Assembly: GCF_019104945.1 (NCBI RefSeq)
Contig: NZ_JAHRWW010000048.1
Coordinates: 58,795 to 122,794 of the forward strand
Direction of reading: 5' to 3'
DNA from: Thermomonas sp.
GTDB lineage: Bacteria > Pseudomonadota > Gammaproteobacteria > Xanthomonadales > Xanthomonadaceae
DNA length: 64,000 nucleotides
This document shows positions 10,945 to 21,331 of this stretch, in pieces; the first letter of the stretch is position 1, and the number at the start of each line of letters is the position of its first letter. Under the pieces are notes generated by a model. It was not told the DNA's origin and ran no database searches. It worked only from the letters and a program-made list of their open reading frames with translations. A program made the position numbers and the translations under genes.

Positions 10945-11799
10945 TTATTTCAGCGCTTTGATGTGTTGTTCGAAATCTAAAAAGCTGGGGCGTAGTTCTG
11001 AAGGCACAGTCTTGCGCGCGAATTCCAGCGCGATCTTCGGCGGATAGCCGCGCAAGCTGGCAAGCAGGGCCGTTTTGACCGCTTCAAAAATCAAAGAATC
11101 TTGATCTGCGCGGGTTTCCACTGCAGAGGCCAAAGGTGCTACGAAACCGTAGGCCAAAAGAATGCCGAGGAAGGTACCAACCAGAGCTGCACCCACGTGT
11201 GCACCGACTTCGGCGATGTCGCCACCGATAGAGGCCATGGTGATCACGATACCTAATACGGCTGCCACGATACCGAACCCCGGTAGGCCGTCGGAGACTT
11301 TGGTCAGGGCATGTGCGGGTGCCAGTGCTTCATGGTGATGCTTCTCTAGTTCAAACTCTAGCAGCGGCTCTAATTCATGCGGCTCGATATTGGAACCAAT
11401 CATCAGGCGCAAGCAGTCGGTCATGAAGTCGAGAAGGTGGTGGTCGGCTTGAATGCGCGGATAGTTTGCGAACATCGCGCTTTCTGCGGGGTTTTCGATA
11501 TGGCTTTCGAGCGCCATAAACCCCTCTTTACGTGCACGGTTGAGTAACTCGTACATCAAGCTGAGCACGTCGAGGTAGTCCTGCGCCTTGTATTGCGGGC
11601 CTTTGAGTACGCCAATACACGCCGCGATGGTCTGCTTGACGACCTTCATGGAGTTGCTGGCCAAAAACGCACCCAACGCAGCGCCGCCGATGATCACCAG
11701 TTCGAAAGGCTGCATGAGTGCGGCTAGTTTTCCGTGCGAGGCGACATAGCCGCCCATCACACTCACAATAACGATGATGTATCCGACGATCAGGAGCAT
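10945..11799 (-). CDS. motA: Flagellar motor stator protein MotA
   Basis: MLLIVGYIIVIVSVMGGYVASHGKLAALMQPFELVIIGGAALGAFLASN; GFGIVAAVLGIVITM; start 11799 preferred over 11865. Confidence 0.93.
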   Translation of the reverse strand: MLLIVGYIIVIVSVMGGYVASHGKLAALMQPFELVIIGGAALGAFLASNSMKVVKQTIAACIGVLKGPQYKAQDYLDVLSLMYELLNRARKEGFMALESHIENPAESAMFANYPRIQADHHLLDFMTDCLRLMIGSNIEPHELEPLLEFELEKHHHEALAPAHALTKVSDGLPGFGIVAAVLGIVITMASIGGDIAEVGAHVGAALVGTFLGILLAYGFVAPLASAVETRADQDSLIFEAVKTALLASLRGYPPKIALEFARKTVPSELRPSFLDFEQHIKALK

Positions 11800-12019
11800 G
11801 GGCAATGTCTTTTGGAATATGCAGGGTGATTCTAGCCTTTGAATGCTAAAACGTGCACCTGTCACAGTTTAATTTGAAAACTATTTGCTTTGGCAAGCTT
11901 TATGTGGATGGATAGGCTGTTTGCCCTATGCCTTATCGCAAATAGGCTAGGGCCGCTGGGCTTCCTAGACTGCCCGAATCATTCAGGTGGCGTTTGCCCA
12001 CCGTTCGGGAGCTATCCGC

Positions 12020-14245
12020 ATGCACCGCATCGCGCTTTCCTCCGTGGGGGCTGCTGTTCTTTTCATGGGGGGGATGCTGTTAAGCCCCCTTACCGCAGCG
12101 TCGTGTGCGCCTGAAACGGGCGAGCATTCAATTGCCTCCCGAGCCATGGCCACTACGGCCGGGGCTACCATAGCGCCACTCACTGCGGCTGTTGCACTAG
12201 CAGATACACCGCAGGCCATGGCCGAGGCACAGAAAGTATTGGCGGCGGTGGGGCGGTTAGAAGATGCCGATACGGCGCTTTCAATGGCCGCCGAGGGGGC
12301 TGCACTGTACGGCCAAGAAAAGGTCAAACAAGACGGTTACGCCTATTGCAGCCAAGCGGTTGAGCTGGCCGAGCAGGGCGAGTTTCGTGAAAGTGCGCGG
12401 GCAGCGAGTAAGGCGTTATATGTGGCTTTGCAGTCCGGCAATACCGATTTGCTGGGGAAGGCGTACCGAGATTTGGCGATTGCCTTCAGCTATGCCGGCC
12501 AGCTGGAGCGTGCCGAGCAGTTTGCGACGTTGGCATTGAAGTATCCGGGCGTGGACTCCACACAGGTCAACGGCCCTGCGCATAAGGTGTTAGGGGATAT
12601 TCGTTCGCGGCAGGGGCGCTTCGATGAAGCGATTGCCGAATACGACCAAGCCAACACGGAAAGTTCGGCTAAATTCAGGCCGCTGGTGCAGGCATCGCTT
12701 GCCAATGCGTTGATTCAGTCGGGTGATCTTGCACGCGCGCAAACGACACTGAATGCATTGCCGCCTCCCACGGACGCAGCCCAGCGTGCGCAGTTGCAGC
12801 GGACACGCGGTAAGTTACTTCTGGCAGAAGGTAAGCCGAGTGAGGCTTTGACGCTGTATCAACAGCTAGCAGCTTCGACGGTGAACGGTGATGCGGGCTT
12901 TTATCGGGCGTGGGCACTGGATGGTGTGTCCCGCAGCGAACAGGCACTTGGGCGTGATACAGAAGCGGCGCAGGCGCTAGATCAAGCCATTGGTGAATTT
13001 GATCAGGCGCGCGCTCGTTTTCGCAGTGATAACTTCAAAATGGGCCTGTTCTCCGATCTACAGTCAGTATTTGAGCGTGCAATCGCCTTACACAGCAAGT
13101 TAGGGCAAGCGGATCAAGCGTTTGATATCAGTGAGCGTAGCCGCGCCCGTGCATTACTCGATGCGGTTGCTGAGCGCGCGCCAGTCAATACGGGGGAGAC
13201 CTCGGCGCTGGATGCAAAAGCGCTGCAGGCGATGCTAAAGCCGGATGAGATCGTAGTGGCTTATCACTCACTGGCAGATCATTTAACTGCTTGGGTGCTG
13301 TCACACGATGGCATACGCGAGGTCAAATTCCCCGTTGCGCTGCCGCGCGCGGATTTAGTGCGGCTTGTGGATGCTTACCGAAATGCGCTGATTCGCGTAA
13401 GCCCCAATGCCCCTGCAGTAAGTGACAAGATTGGCCAGCTGCTGCTGGCGCCACTGCAAATTCCAGCGGATAAGCGTTTGATTATCGTGCCGCATGGCCC
13501 GTTGCATTACCTGCCGTTCCAAGCGCTACGTTTAGATGGGAAGTACCTGATCGAGCGTAATCCCATGTCGATTGCGCCTTCTATCAGCATTGCAGCACGC
13601 TTGGCGGAAAAAACGCCAACGACGCAGCCGCAGCTATTGGCGTTTGGTAACCCCACGATCAATCCAGAAGTGGCAGACCCGTTGCCCGGTGCCGAACAAG
13701 AGGTGCGTGAGCTTTCGCAGCAATTCCCAGGCGCCAAACTGTTCTTCAAAGATCAGGCGAACAAAGACAATTTTGAACAGAACGCGCCGCACGCACGCTT
13801 GGTGCATATCGCGGCCCACGCAATGGCCGATACGTTAGACCCGCTGCATTCTAAAGTGCTGCTTGCCGATGAAAATGGCCGGCCCAATTATCTTGAAGCG
13901 AAAGACGTGTTGGGGCTGAACCTTAGCAATGTAGCAATGGTGGCTCTGTCTGCCTGTGAATCAGGTCTTGGGCGCGTGGAAAACGGGGATGAGGTTTTAG
14001 GGTTCACGCGTTCATTCTTATCCGCAGGTACCTCCACGCTGCTTGCTTCACTTTGGCCGGTTTCGGATGCGGCGACTGAGAAGCTGATGACCACACTCTA
14101 TGCCGATCTTGCCAAAGGCGTCGAGGTGCAGGACGCCATGCGTGATGCACAGCGCGCCGTGTTGGCAGACCCTAAAACAGCACACCCTTATTTTTGGGCA
14201 CCGTTCAATTTGATCGGTAACTGGCGCCTGCAAGTCACACGCTAA
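12020..14245 (+). CDS. TPR-repeat CHAT-domain (caspase-like) protease with predicted N-terminal signal peptide
   Basis: N-term MHRIALSSVGAAVLFMGGMLLSPLTAASC; TPR-like helices; C-term LVHIAAHA...VAMVALSACESGLGRVENGDEVLGFTRSFLSAGTSTLLASLWPVSD with His and Cys of CHAT intact. Confidence 0.88.
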   Translation: MHRIALSSVGAAVLFMGGMLLSPLTAASCAPETGEHSIASRAMATTAGATIAPLTAAVALADTPQAMAEAQKVLAAVGRLEDADTALSMAAEGAALYGQEKVKQDGYAYCSQAVELAEQGEFRESARAASKALYVALQSGNTDLLGKAYRDLAIAFSYAGQLERAEQFATLALKYPGVDSTQVNGPAHKVLGDIRSRQGRFDEAIAEYDQANTESSAKFRPLVQASLANALIQSGDLARAQTTLNALPPPTDAAQRAQLQRTRGKLLLAEGKPSEALTLYQQLAASTVNGDAGFYRAWALDGVSRSEQALGRDTEAAQALDQAIGEFDQARARFRSDNFKMGLFSDLQSVFERAIALHSKLGQADQAFDISERSRARALLDAVAERAPVNTGETSALDAKALQAMLKPDEIVVAYHSLADHLTAWVLSHDGIREVKFPVALPRADLVRLVDAYRNALIRVSPNAPAVSDKIGQLLLAPLQIPADKRLIIVPHGPLHYLPFQALRLDGKYLIERNPMSIAPSISIAARLAEKTPTTQPQLLAFGNPTINPEVADPLPGAEQEVRELSQQFPGAKLFFKDQANKDNFEQNAPHARLVHIAAHAMADTLDPLHSKVLLADENGRPNYLEAKDVLGLNLSNVAMVALSACESGLGRVENGDEVLGFTRSFLSAGTSTLLASLWPVSDAATEKLMTTLYADLAKGVEVQDAMRDAQRAVLADPKTAHPYFWAPFNLIGNWRLQVTR

Positions 14246-14269
14246 CTGTGCGAACACGATCACGGAGCA

Positions 14270-15964
14270 ATGATGATGAATCTTCACGCATTTGATCGCC
14301 ATTCGCACGGCATGGAGCTGCGAAAAAATGTACTGACGCTCGCCTTGATAGCTTGCTCACCTGTAGTGATGGCAACAAGCGCGCACGAAGCAGATCCACA
14401 GCAGGCGGTGCCACAACAAACACAGCCGCAACAAGCACCAGCACTTGCCGAGCCACAAATGGCCGGGCAGACGCAAGCAAGCTTTGTATTGAACGGTGTC
14501 ACGTTCGATGGTGTGAGTGGGGTTCCTGAATCCGAATTGCAGGAGGCTGCTGCGGGAAAGATAGGAACAAGCGTGACGTTTGCTGATCTGGAGGCACTCG
14601 CCACGAACGTTGTGCAGGTGTATCGCAAACATGGTTTTGCTTTGGTGCAAGTCTTTGTGCCGGTGCAGGAAGTGGTGGATGGCCGGGTCAAATTCAGCGT
14701 GGCGGAAGGTTCGCTTGGCAATGTCAGCGTTGAAATTGATCCAAAGGCACCCATCCATCAGGAGCGCGTGGCTAAAACACTGGCGGTGTTGCAGCCAGGT
14801 AAGCCGCTGAATAACCGGCAATACGAGCGCGTCATGCTGTTGCTTTCAGACCTTCCGGGGATCAAACCGCAGTCTGCCATTACCCTTGGTGCCGCATCTG
14901 GGGCCAGCGATCTGAAGGTGCAGGTGGGGGCGCGTAACCGCGTGCAGTATGGGCTTGAGCTTGATGACTACGGAACGCGTGATTCGGGGCGCATTCGGCT
15001 GACGGGGAGCCTACGTTGGGCGAGTCCGTTTGAGCGCGGCGATAACCTTGATCTAAGGATCATGGCGGCTGAGGGAATGCACACGGCATTTGGGCGCATC
15101 TCTTATGAAGCCCCGGTGGGCTATAGCGGGCTGCGTATCGGTGCTGGGCTTGGGCGCGTTCAATATGAATTGGGTGGGCCGTTTGCTGCATTGGAGCCAA
15201 CCGGTGTTGGCACTGTGTCAGATCTGTCATTTACCTACCCGCTCATTCGGCAGCGCAGCACGAATTTGTTTTTACGGGGTGGGATCGACAATAAATCGCT
15301 GACCGATCGTTTTGAAGCCGTTGGCTATGAAACACGTAAGCGGATTCATGGGGTGAGTTTGGGCGTTGCCTTGGAGCGGCGTGATCACGCTGGCGGTGGC
15401 GGCTATAACAGCCTGAGTGCCCAAGTGTATTTGGGGTCACTGAATATTCGTGACGCCATGGGGCGACTGTTTGACACACCGCCGTTCGGCTATGGAACGC
15501 AAGGAGATTTTAGTAAATACACCTTGCAAGTATCGCGTCTGCAATATCTCGCGCCTAAGTGGAGTCTGTTCGCTAGCGCGGGAGCGCAGCATGCCAATAA
15601 AAATTTGGATGCCTACGAAAAATTGTCATTAGGCGGCCCCAAGGCTGTGCGTGCCTATGCAACAGGTGAGGTATTGGTGGACGACGGTTGGATCGCCACA
15701 GTCGAGCTTCGGCGCGCGTTGAGTAGTGAATCAACAGTGTTCGTGTTTTACGACGCATCGCATGGCGACATGTTCCACCAGCCGCGGCCGTTTGATCCAG
15801 ATTTGTCGCGCAGTTTGCGCGGCTATGGGGTGGGCTTTAACTGGAGTAAGCCGGGTAACGTCAGTATGAACTTAAGTGTGGCCTGGCGTGGGACCGGCCC
15901 CGGCTTGAGTGATGGTGGTGATCGTAATCCACGCGTGTTTTGGTCGATTCAGAAGGCATTTTGA
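14270..15964 (+). CDS. ShlB/FhaC/HecB-family two-partner secretion transporter (TpsB)
   Basis: POTRA region (FVLNGVTFDGVSGVPESELQEAAAGKIG...), C-terminal beta-barrel with LGGPKAVRAYATGEVLVDDGW and SLRGYGVGFNW. Confidence 0.9.
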   Translation: MMMNLHAFDRHSHGMELRKNVLTLALIACSPVVMATSAHEADPQQAVPQQTQPQQAPALAEPQMAGQTQASFVLNGVTFDGVSGVPESELQEAAAGKIGTSVTFADLEALATNVVQVYRKHGFALVQVFVPVQEVVDGRVKFSVAEGSLGNVSVEIDPKAPIHQERVAKTLAVLQPGKPLNNRQYERVMLLLSDLPGIKPQSAITLGAASGASDLKVQVGARNRVQYGLELDDYGTRDSGRIRLTGSLRWASPFERGDNLDLRIMAAEGMHTAFGRISYEAPVGYSGLRIGAGLGRVQYELGGPFAALEPTGVGTVSDLSFTYPLIRQRSTNLFLRGGIDNKSLTDRFEAVGYETRKRIHGVSLGVALERRDHAGGGGYNSLSAQVYLGSLNIRDAMGRLFDTPPFGYGTQGDFSKYTLQVSRLQYLAPKWSLFASAGAQHANKNLDAYEKLSLGGPKAVRAYATGEVLVDDGWIATVELRRALSSESTVFVFYDASHGDMFHQPRPFDPDLSRSLRGYGVGFNWSKPGNVSMNLSVAWRGTGPGLSDGGDRNPRVFWSIQKAF

Positions 15965-15975
15965 GGAGCACGGAC

Positions 15976-18900
15976 ATGGCAATCAAACAGACCACACGCA
16001 AGCAAGTACAGTTGCTCCGCCGTCACCGGCTTGTATTGGCGTTGGCGGGGGTGATGGTGCTCCCGGCGATGCCCGCGGTTGCTCAAAACCTACCGCAATA
16101 TGGAAGTGTAGTGAGCGGTGGCGCGACGATCGGTCAAGTGGGTAATCAAATGACGATCACCCAAACAACGAAAGGGGCGATTATCAATTGGGGGACATTT
16201 GACGTTGCGGCGGGGTCAGGGGTGACCTTTGATCAGCAGTTTGGTAATAGCAGTGTCACGTTGAATCGCGTGTTTGGCGCAACGACGGGTTCCGTCATCA
16301 ATGGTTCAATCACTGCAAACGGTAGCGTTTTTATCATCAACCCCATGGGGGTTGCATTCGGGTCGAGTGCGCAAGTCAATGTTGGGAGTCTTGTGGCTTC
16401 GACGTTGGATATTGATGACACGGATTTTCAGAATGGGGTCAATAGCGGAAGCTATGTGTTTCTTCCGCCAAGCCCGCTTGCTCCGGTCGCGGGGGCGATT
16501 GTCAATAATGGCCAGCTAACGGCTGCGCAGAGCGGAACCATTGCGCTTATTGGCTCGCGATTGACCAATAACGGAACGATTACTGCAAATTTAGGAAGTG
16601 TTGTTTTTGGTGCGGCATCGGACGTCACGCTGGATTTTTTCAATGACGGGCTTACACAAGTCACGATTACCGGGACTGGGCTTGGAGTTTCAGCATGCTC
16701 GGTCGGTTGTACGGGCGGCATTTATAACCCGGGAGTAATTACGGCCGCGGGCGGGCATGTGGAGATGCGCACGACCACGATGGATGGTCAGCCAACGAGC
16801 AGTTCTTTATTTGTTGATCCGGCCAACGGCGGACGGATTTGGATTGGTGGACGTATTACTGCCAATACGCAAGGAACGCGAACAGGTTCTGTGATACTAG
16901 ATGCCGGGCAAGGCAATGTAGATATTGGCGGTATTTCCGGCCAGCTTGGCCGTATTTACGCAAATGGAGCTGGAGCCGGTGAAAATGGTGGTTCTGTTGA
17001 AATAAAAGGGAATCAATTTTTCACGCATGTATGCATATGGTCGGGTGGTGCTTGTAGTACGTCTGATTCGTTAGGGGCGGTAGATGCTACCGCTTATGGA
17101 ACAGGTGGGAATGGTGGCCAGATTCAAGTGGATGTGAATCGGCTCTATCATGCAGGTGTACTGCAAGCGGCTGCAGTTGCGGGGAATGGCGGCAAAATTA
17201 CGATCAATGCCGATCAAGCAGAGATTCATAATTGGATCATCGCCGAGGGCCACGGTGGTCACGGCGGTGATATTTCAATTACCGGCACGGATGTGCAATT
17301 GCATCGAGGGCAGCGCCCATGGCTCGGTGGCCCAGGAACTCTTTATTCGCAGGCAAGCCTGACTGCGTTTGGCTCAACCGATGGTGGAACGGTGAGCATC
17401 AACGCAAATAGCATCAGTGTCATGGATTTGGGTGATGTCGCGCCGTATGGCCCTGACCAAGTTGCATTTATCAATGTGCAAGGGAAGGGCGGAGTGGGAG
17501 GAACGGTTTCTGCAACAGGAGACAGTTTTTATGTGGGTGATGCCGTTTTTGCCGATGCTTCCGGAACGACAGTAGGTGGTCAAGTAAATCTTAGTGGATT
17601 TAATATTGATTTTAATGGGCAAATTATTTCACGTGGCGATGTTTCAGGGGGTAGCGTTAATCTGTCCGCGGATTACTATATTGCTGTTAGCGGAACTGCA
17701 GATATCGATACGTCGAAGCTGACGATATCAGCGCCGGGTTTGATGGTAGTGAGTGATGCATACTTTCCCAGTATTTCAGGCAGCAAAATTTCTGACGCTG
17801 CACTGACTGCAAGCTTGGCGCATGGGGGTGTCGTTAGCCTCGACGCAGATTCGTCTGTGTCCATTGGTAGCGGTGTATCGATCACGCATACGGCAGCTGA
17901 GGCGGCAAGTTTGACCTTCGCAGGTAGCGCGGGTGTGTACGGGTCGTCGTTCTCAATTACATCCACAGGCGGCCCGCTGGATGTCAATTTCCTGAGCTAC
18001 AAAGGAAGTAACCCGGATGGTGGGATCGTGTCGCTCGGTGATGATCCGATAATTGATACGAATGGTGGGAATATTTTGCTTGCTGCGGATGGTCGTGGCG
18101 TTGAGGTTAATGGCGGGTCACTATCAAGTGGCACGGGTAGCATAGTTGCAACAGGTAAGTCTGCGGCGCGTGTGGCGCTGGATGGGGTGCAAATTTTGAC
18201 GACGTCGGGTGATGTCACAATTGACGGGACATCGGACGGGAATAGCTCGGGCGTAGATCTTTATGGGGCAACCATCACCAGTGTGAGCGGTAATATTTCA
18301 ATTAGTGGTGATGCAGTCGCAAGCTCTTACTATAATGGGCTAAATAGTAATGCAAGCGATATCTACACGGCAACCGGATCGATTGATTTGTATGGTACGG
18401 GGCAAATGGGTGGGCTGCATATCGAATATGGCAGTGTGTCCACAGGTGGTGGTGATATTGCGCTGCGAGGTAATTCAACGGCCGGGCAATCGCGCGCTGT
18501 GTCGTTACAGCAACTGGATGTCGAAAGCCGTGGCGGTGATATCAATGTTGATGGTAATTCCAAAGGAGCGGGTGGCTTTGGTATCGAGCTTATCGATTCA
18601 AATTTGATTGCAGAGGCGGGGGATGTCTATGCGGTTGGTATCGATAGTATTGGTTATGGTATTCAGTTTTACGGTGCTTCTGGTGTAAGCACGACGACAG
18701 GTGATATTCATTTGACCGGTGTGGGCGGCGCAGTGGGCCTTGATTTAGCCGGGGCTGAAGTTACAACGACAAGCGGCCATATGGATCTGCGTGGGCGTGG
18801 AATGTCCGCAGCCGGACAGGGGCTCGTGATGGGGACGGGTGGCTCACTGACTGCGACAAGCGGCGGCCTCGATATCACCGGCGAGGGCGGTAGCGGCGCA

Positions 18901-20568
18901 GGTGTGCAGTTTGATAGTGGCTCAACCGTGGATGCCGGGGATGGCATGCTGGTGATACGTGCAGCAAATGATGGTAGTAGCGATGCTTTAGCCATTGCAG
19001 GGGCTGTGCGCAGTAATCTGGGTGTAAACCTGCGGCCGGGCGGCGTGGATGCTGCTGGCAATCGGTATGAGCGTGTGAATGACGCGATTACGCTTGGCGG
19101 AAGTACCGGTTTTGACCTGTCTAGTACTGAGCTTGGAATGATTACTGCACCAGAATTGGTGATAGGTAGTGATGCACATGCAGCGGCTATTTCGGTACTG
19201 AGTGAAATCAACCGGCCAGGGAATTTGACGTTACAGAATTCTGGTGGGAATGTTGGGATTGATATTCAATCTAGCTTTACCGTGGGTGATTACACATTGG
19301 CGCTGATGAGCGGCGGGGATATTACTCAGTCAGCACTAGGCGTGCTAACAGCGCGTAGTCTGCTTGCTCAGGCAGGTGGTGCCGTCTTACTTGGAACTGC
19401 CAATAATCAGATTTCTGAAAATACGCTGTCTGGAACGTCAGTAGGGGATTTTGACTTCCTGAACGCTGGTGCTGTGGCCGTTGGTACTGTGTCTGCGCAA
19501 GGTATGAATGCATCGACAGGTGCATTGTCTGCGGCTTCCGGAAACGGAATTACTGCAGGTGGAAATGTCAGTATCCAGAATTTGGCCGGGAATCTTATTC
19601 TGCAATCGGGTATCAGTGGCGCTGGCATTGACCTGGTTACTGCGGGTAGTTTTCAAAATTCTGGTGCTGCTACTTTGAGTGCAAGTGGGGGGTGGCGGGT
19701 ATGGTCAAATACTTGGGTGGGTGAGGTGCGTGGCGGCCTTGTTGGTTCAGGCGCAACCCCCAATCTGTATGGCTGCGCTTATCTCGGGGCGTGTGGTGTA
19801 ACCGTGACGAGTACGGATAGTCATTTCATTTATGTCACTCAGCCAGTCGCAACTGTAACAATGGATGACATTATCCGTGAGTATGGGCTGAATAACCCAG
19901 CTTTTACTTTTAGCGTTACTGGAGCAATTTTGGGTGATGCCGCCACAAGTGTTGCTGCAGGTGCAGCGAGTACAACGGCGGCGATAGGTAGTGATGTGGG
20001 TACTTATGCAATTACCGGTAGTTACACATCCCCATCGGGGTATCAGATCAATTTTGTACCTGGGACACTAACGGTAATTCCGGCTCCGCTTGTGTTTACG
20101 GCTGACACTCTTATTAAATATTTTGGTGCACCTAACCCACTGTTGACTGGGACAGTTACTGGGTTCAGGAATGGCGATACATTGAGTAGTGTCTTTGGTT
20201 CGTCGAATCTTTGGACGACATCGGCCGGGGGGGCGTCGACCGTTGGGTATTATCCGGTCACTTGGAGCGGTAGTGCTCAAAATTATGTAGTTGTGCAGGC
20301 GCCTAGAAACGCAACGGCATTGCAGGTCATGCCGCAGCCGCAAATGTCAGACATTCCCATCGATTTTGTTGGGGATTCGGTGGTGACTTATGTCTACGAT
20401 CGAAACTTCGGTTCTGCGCCGATCTGTGCGGTAAATGTGGCGCAAGCGGGCCCGGCGACGGATGCGTCGGGTGACATGCTGGCAAACGAGTGGTCGAAGG
20501 TGAGGTCACGGCCTAATTTGAGCAACTGTTTTGATAGTGAGCGCCGCAACGCGTGTGGAGATTTCTAA
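15976..20568 (+). CDS. Filamentous-haemagglutinin-like TpsA exoprotein with TPS N-domain, beta-helix body and C-terminal MBG-like domains
   Basis: Signal peptide; TPS domain NSSVTLNRVFG...SVFIINPMGVAFGSSAQVNVGSLVAST; long GG/N/S/T/V-rich repeats; VTMDDIIREYGLNNPAFTFSVTG...GDAATSVA MBG-type segment near C-terminus. Confidence 0.88.
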   Translation: MAIKQTTRKQVQLLRRHRLVLALAGVMVLPAMPAVAQNLPQYGSVVSGGATIGQVGNQMTITQTTKGAIINWGTFDVAAGSGVTFDQQFGNSSVTLNRVFGATTGSVINGSITANGSVFIINPMGVAFGSSAQVNVGSLVASTLDIDDTDFQNGVNSGSYVFLPPSPLAPVAGAIVNNGQLTAAQSGTIALIGSRLTNNGTITANLGSVVFGAASDVTLDFFNDGLTQVTITGTGLGVSACSVGCTGGIYNPGVITAAGGHVEMRTTTMDGQPTSSSLFVDPANGGRIWIGGRITANTQGTRTGSVILDAGQGNVDIGGISGQLGRIYANGAGAGENGGSVEIKGNQFFTHVCIWSGGACSTSDSLGAVDATAYGTGGNGGQIQVDVNRLYHAGVLQAAAVAGNGGKITINADQAEIHNWIIAEGHGGHGGDISITGTDVQLHRGQRPWLGGPGTLYSQASLTAFGSTDGGTVSINANSISVMDLGDVAPYGPDQVAFINVQGKGGVGGTVSATGDSFYVGDAVFADASGTTVGGQVNLSGFNIDFNGQIISRGDVSGGSVNLSADYYIAVSGTADIDTSKLTISAPGLMVVSDAYFPSISGSKISDAALTASLAHGGVVSLDADSSVSIGSGVSITHTAAEAASLTFAGSAGVYGSSFSITSTGGPLDVNFLSYKGSNPDGGIVSLGDDPIIDTNGGNILLAADGRGVEVNGGSLSSGTGSIVATGKSAARVALDGVQILTTSGDVTIDGTSDGNSSGVDLYGATITSVSGNISISGDAVASSYYNGLNSNASDIYTATGSIDLYGTGQMGGLHIEYGSVSTGGGDIALRGNSTAGQSRAVSLQQLDVESRGGDINVDGNSKGAGGFGIELIDSNLIAEAGDVYAVGIDSIGYGIQFYGASGVSTTTGDIHLTGVGGAVGLDLAGAEVTTTSGHMDLRGRGMSAAGQGLVMGTGGSLTATSGGLDITGEGGSGAGVQFDSGSTVDAGDGMLVIRAANDGSSDALAIAGAVRSNLGVNLRPGGVDAAGNRYERVNDAITLGGSTGFDLSSTELGMITAPELVIGSDAHAAAISVLSEINRPGNLTLQNSGGNVGIDIQSSFTVGDYTLALMSGGDITQSALGVLTARSLLAQAGGAVLLGTANNQISENTLSGTSVGDFDFLNAGAVAVGTVSAQGMNASTGALSAASGNGITAGGNVSIQNLAGNLILQSGISGAGIDLVTAGSFQNSGAATLSASGGWRVWSNTWVGEVRGGLVGSGATPNLYGCAYLGACGVTVTSTDSHFIYVTQPVATVTMDDIIREYGLNNPAFTFSVTGAILGDAATSVAAGAASTTAAIGSDVGTYAITGSYTSPSGYQINFVPGTLTVIPAPLVFTADTLIKYFGAPNPLLTGTVTGFRNGDTLSSVFGSSNLWTTSAGGASTVGYYPVTWSGSAQNYVVVQAPRNATALQVMPQPQMSDIPIDFVGDSVVTYVYDRNFGSAPICAVNVAQAGPATDASGDMLANEWSKVRSRPNLSNCFDSERRNACGDF

Positions 20569-20722
20569 CCGGTCAAGCAGCTGTGCATTAGGTACTAGGC
20601 CGAACGGCGTATCGAAAATTTGAGTGGTGCAGAGCAGACTTTCAACGTGTGCATGCACCGGTCAGTGGCTGGGTAAATGCGATCTGTTCTGGCCTTCTGG
20701 CCCTTATCTTGAGGATGCGATC

Positions 20723-21304
20723 ATGCAAAAGACGAACTTGTTTCGATACGTTCTAGGCGCAGCGCTGCTGGCGAGTGGGTTTGCCGTGCAGGCTCAGCAA
20801 GCACCGACGACGCCACAAGAGCCGTCGGTTGATTCGATCATTGACAGCTTAAAGGCAGACGCCACGGATACGGCGCAAGGCCAGACGCGCGCGCTTCGCC
20901 CTGGTGCCGCCTCGATGGCGACTTCAGCGCCGGCTCCCACAGTGACCAAGCCAGCGGCCAAGGCGGCATCGATCAATATGCAGATCAATTTTGATTTCAA
21001 TTCAGATCGTATCTCAGGGACATCTGAGCATACGATGGCCACGCTGGCCAAGGCGCTTGCATCACCGCAGCTAGAGAACCGCAGCTTTACGGTGATTGGT
21101 CATACCGACGGTAAGGGCTCAGCGGCCTACAACAAGGCTCTTTCAGATCGTCGCGCGGCGTCGGTGCGCCGCTATTTAATTGATAATGGCGTTTCAGCGT
21201 CACGCTTGCGTGCAATTGGCAAGGGTAAGAGTGAACTTTTGAACCCAAGCGATCCTTTCGCCGCCGAAAATCGCCGTGTTGAGGTGTTGGCAACGGGCGG
21301 CTGA
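20723..21304 (+). CDS. OmpA-family protein with signal peptide and C-terminal peptidoglycan-binding domain
   Basis: MQKTNLFRYVLGAALLASGFAVQAQ; INFDFNSDRIS...FTVIGHTDGKGSAAYNKALSDRRAASVRRYLI. Confidence 0.88.
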   Translation: MQKTNLFRYVLGAALLASGFAVQAQQAPTTPQEPSVDSIIDSLKADATDTAQGQTRALRPGAASMATSAPAPTVTKPAAKAASINMQINFDFNSDRISGTSEHTMATLAKALASPQLENRSFTVIGHTDGKGSAAYNKALSDRRAASVRRYLIDNGVSASRLRAIGKGKSELLNPSDPFAAENRRVEVLATGG

Positions 21305-21331
21305 GTTTTCGTCAAAGACCGAAGTACGCTC

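Noticed and set aside
12067-12073. G7 tract in the signal-peptide coding region of the CHAT gene (phase variation?)
   Set aside because: Seven G's is short for a contingency locus and encodes ordinary Gly codons; no evidence beyond length.
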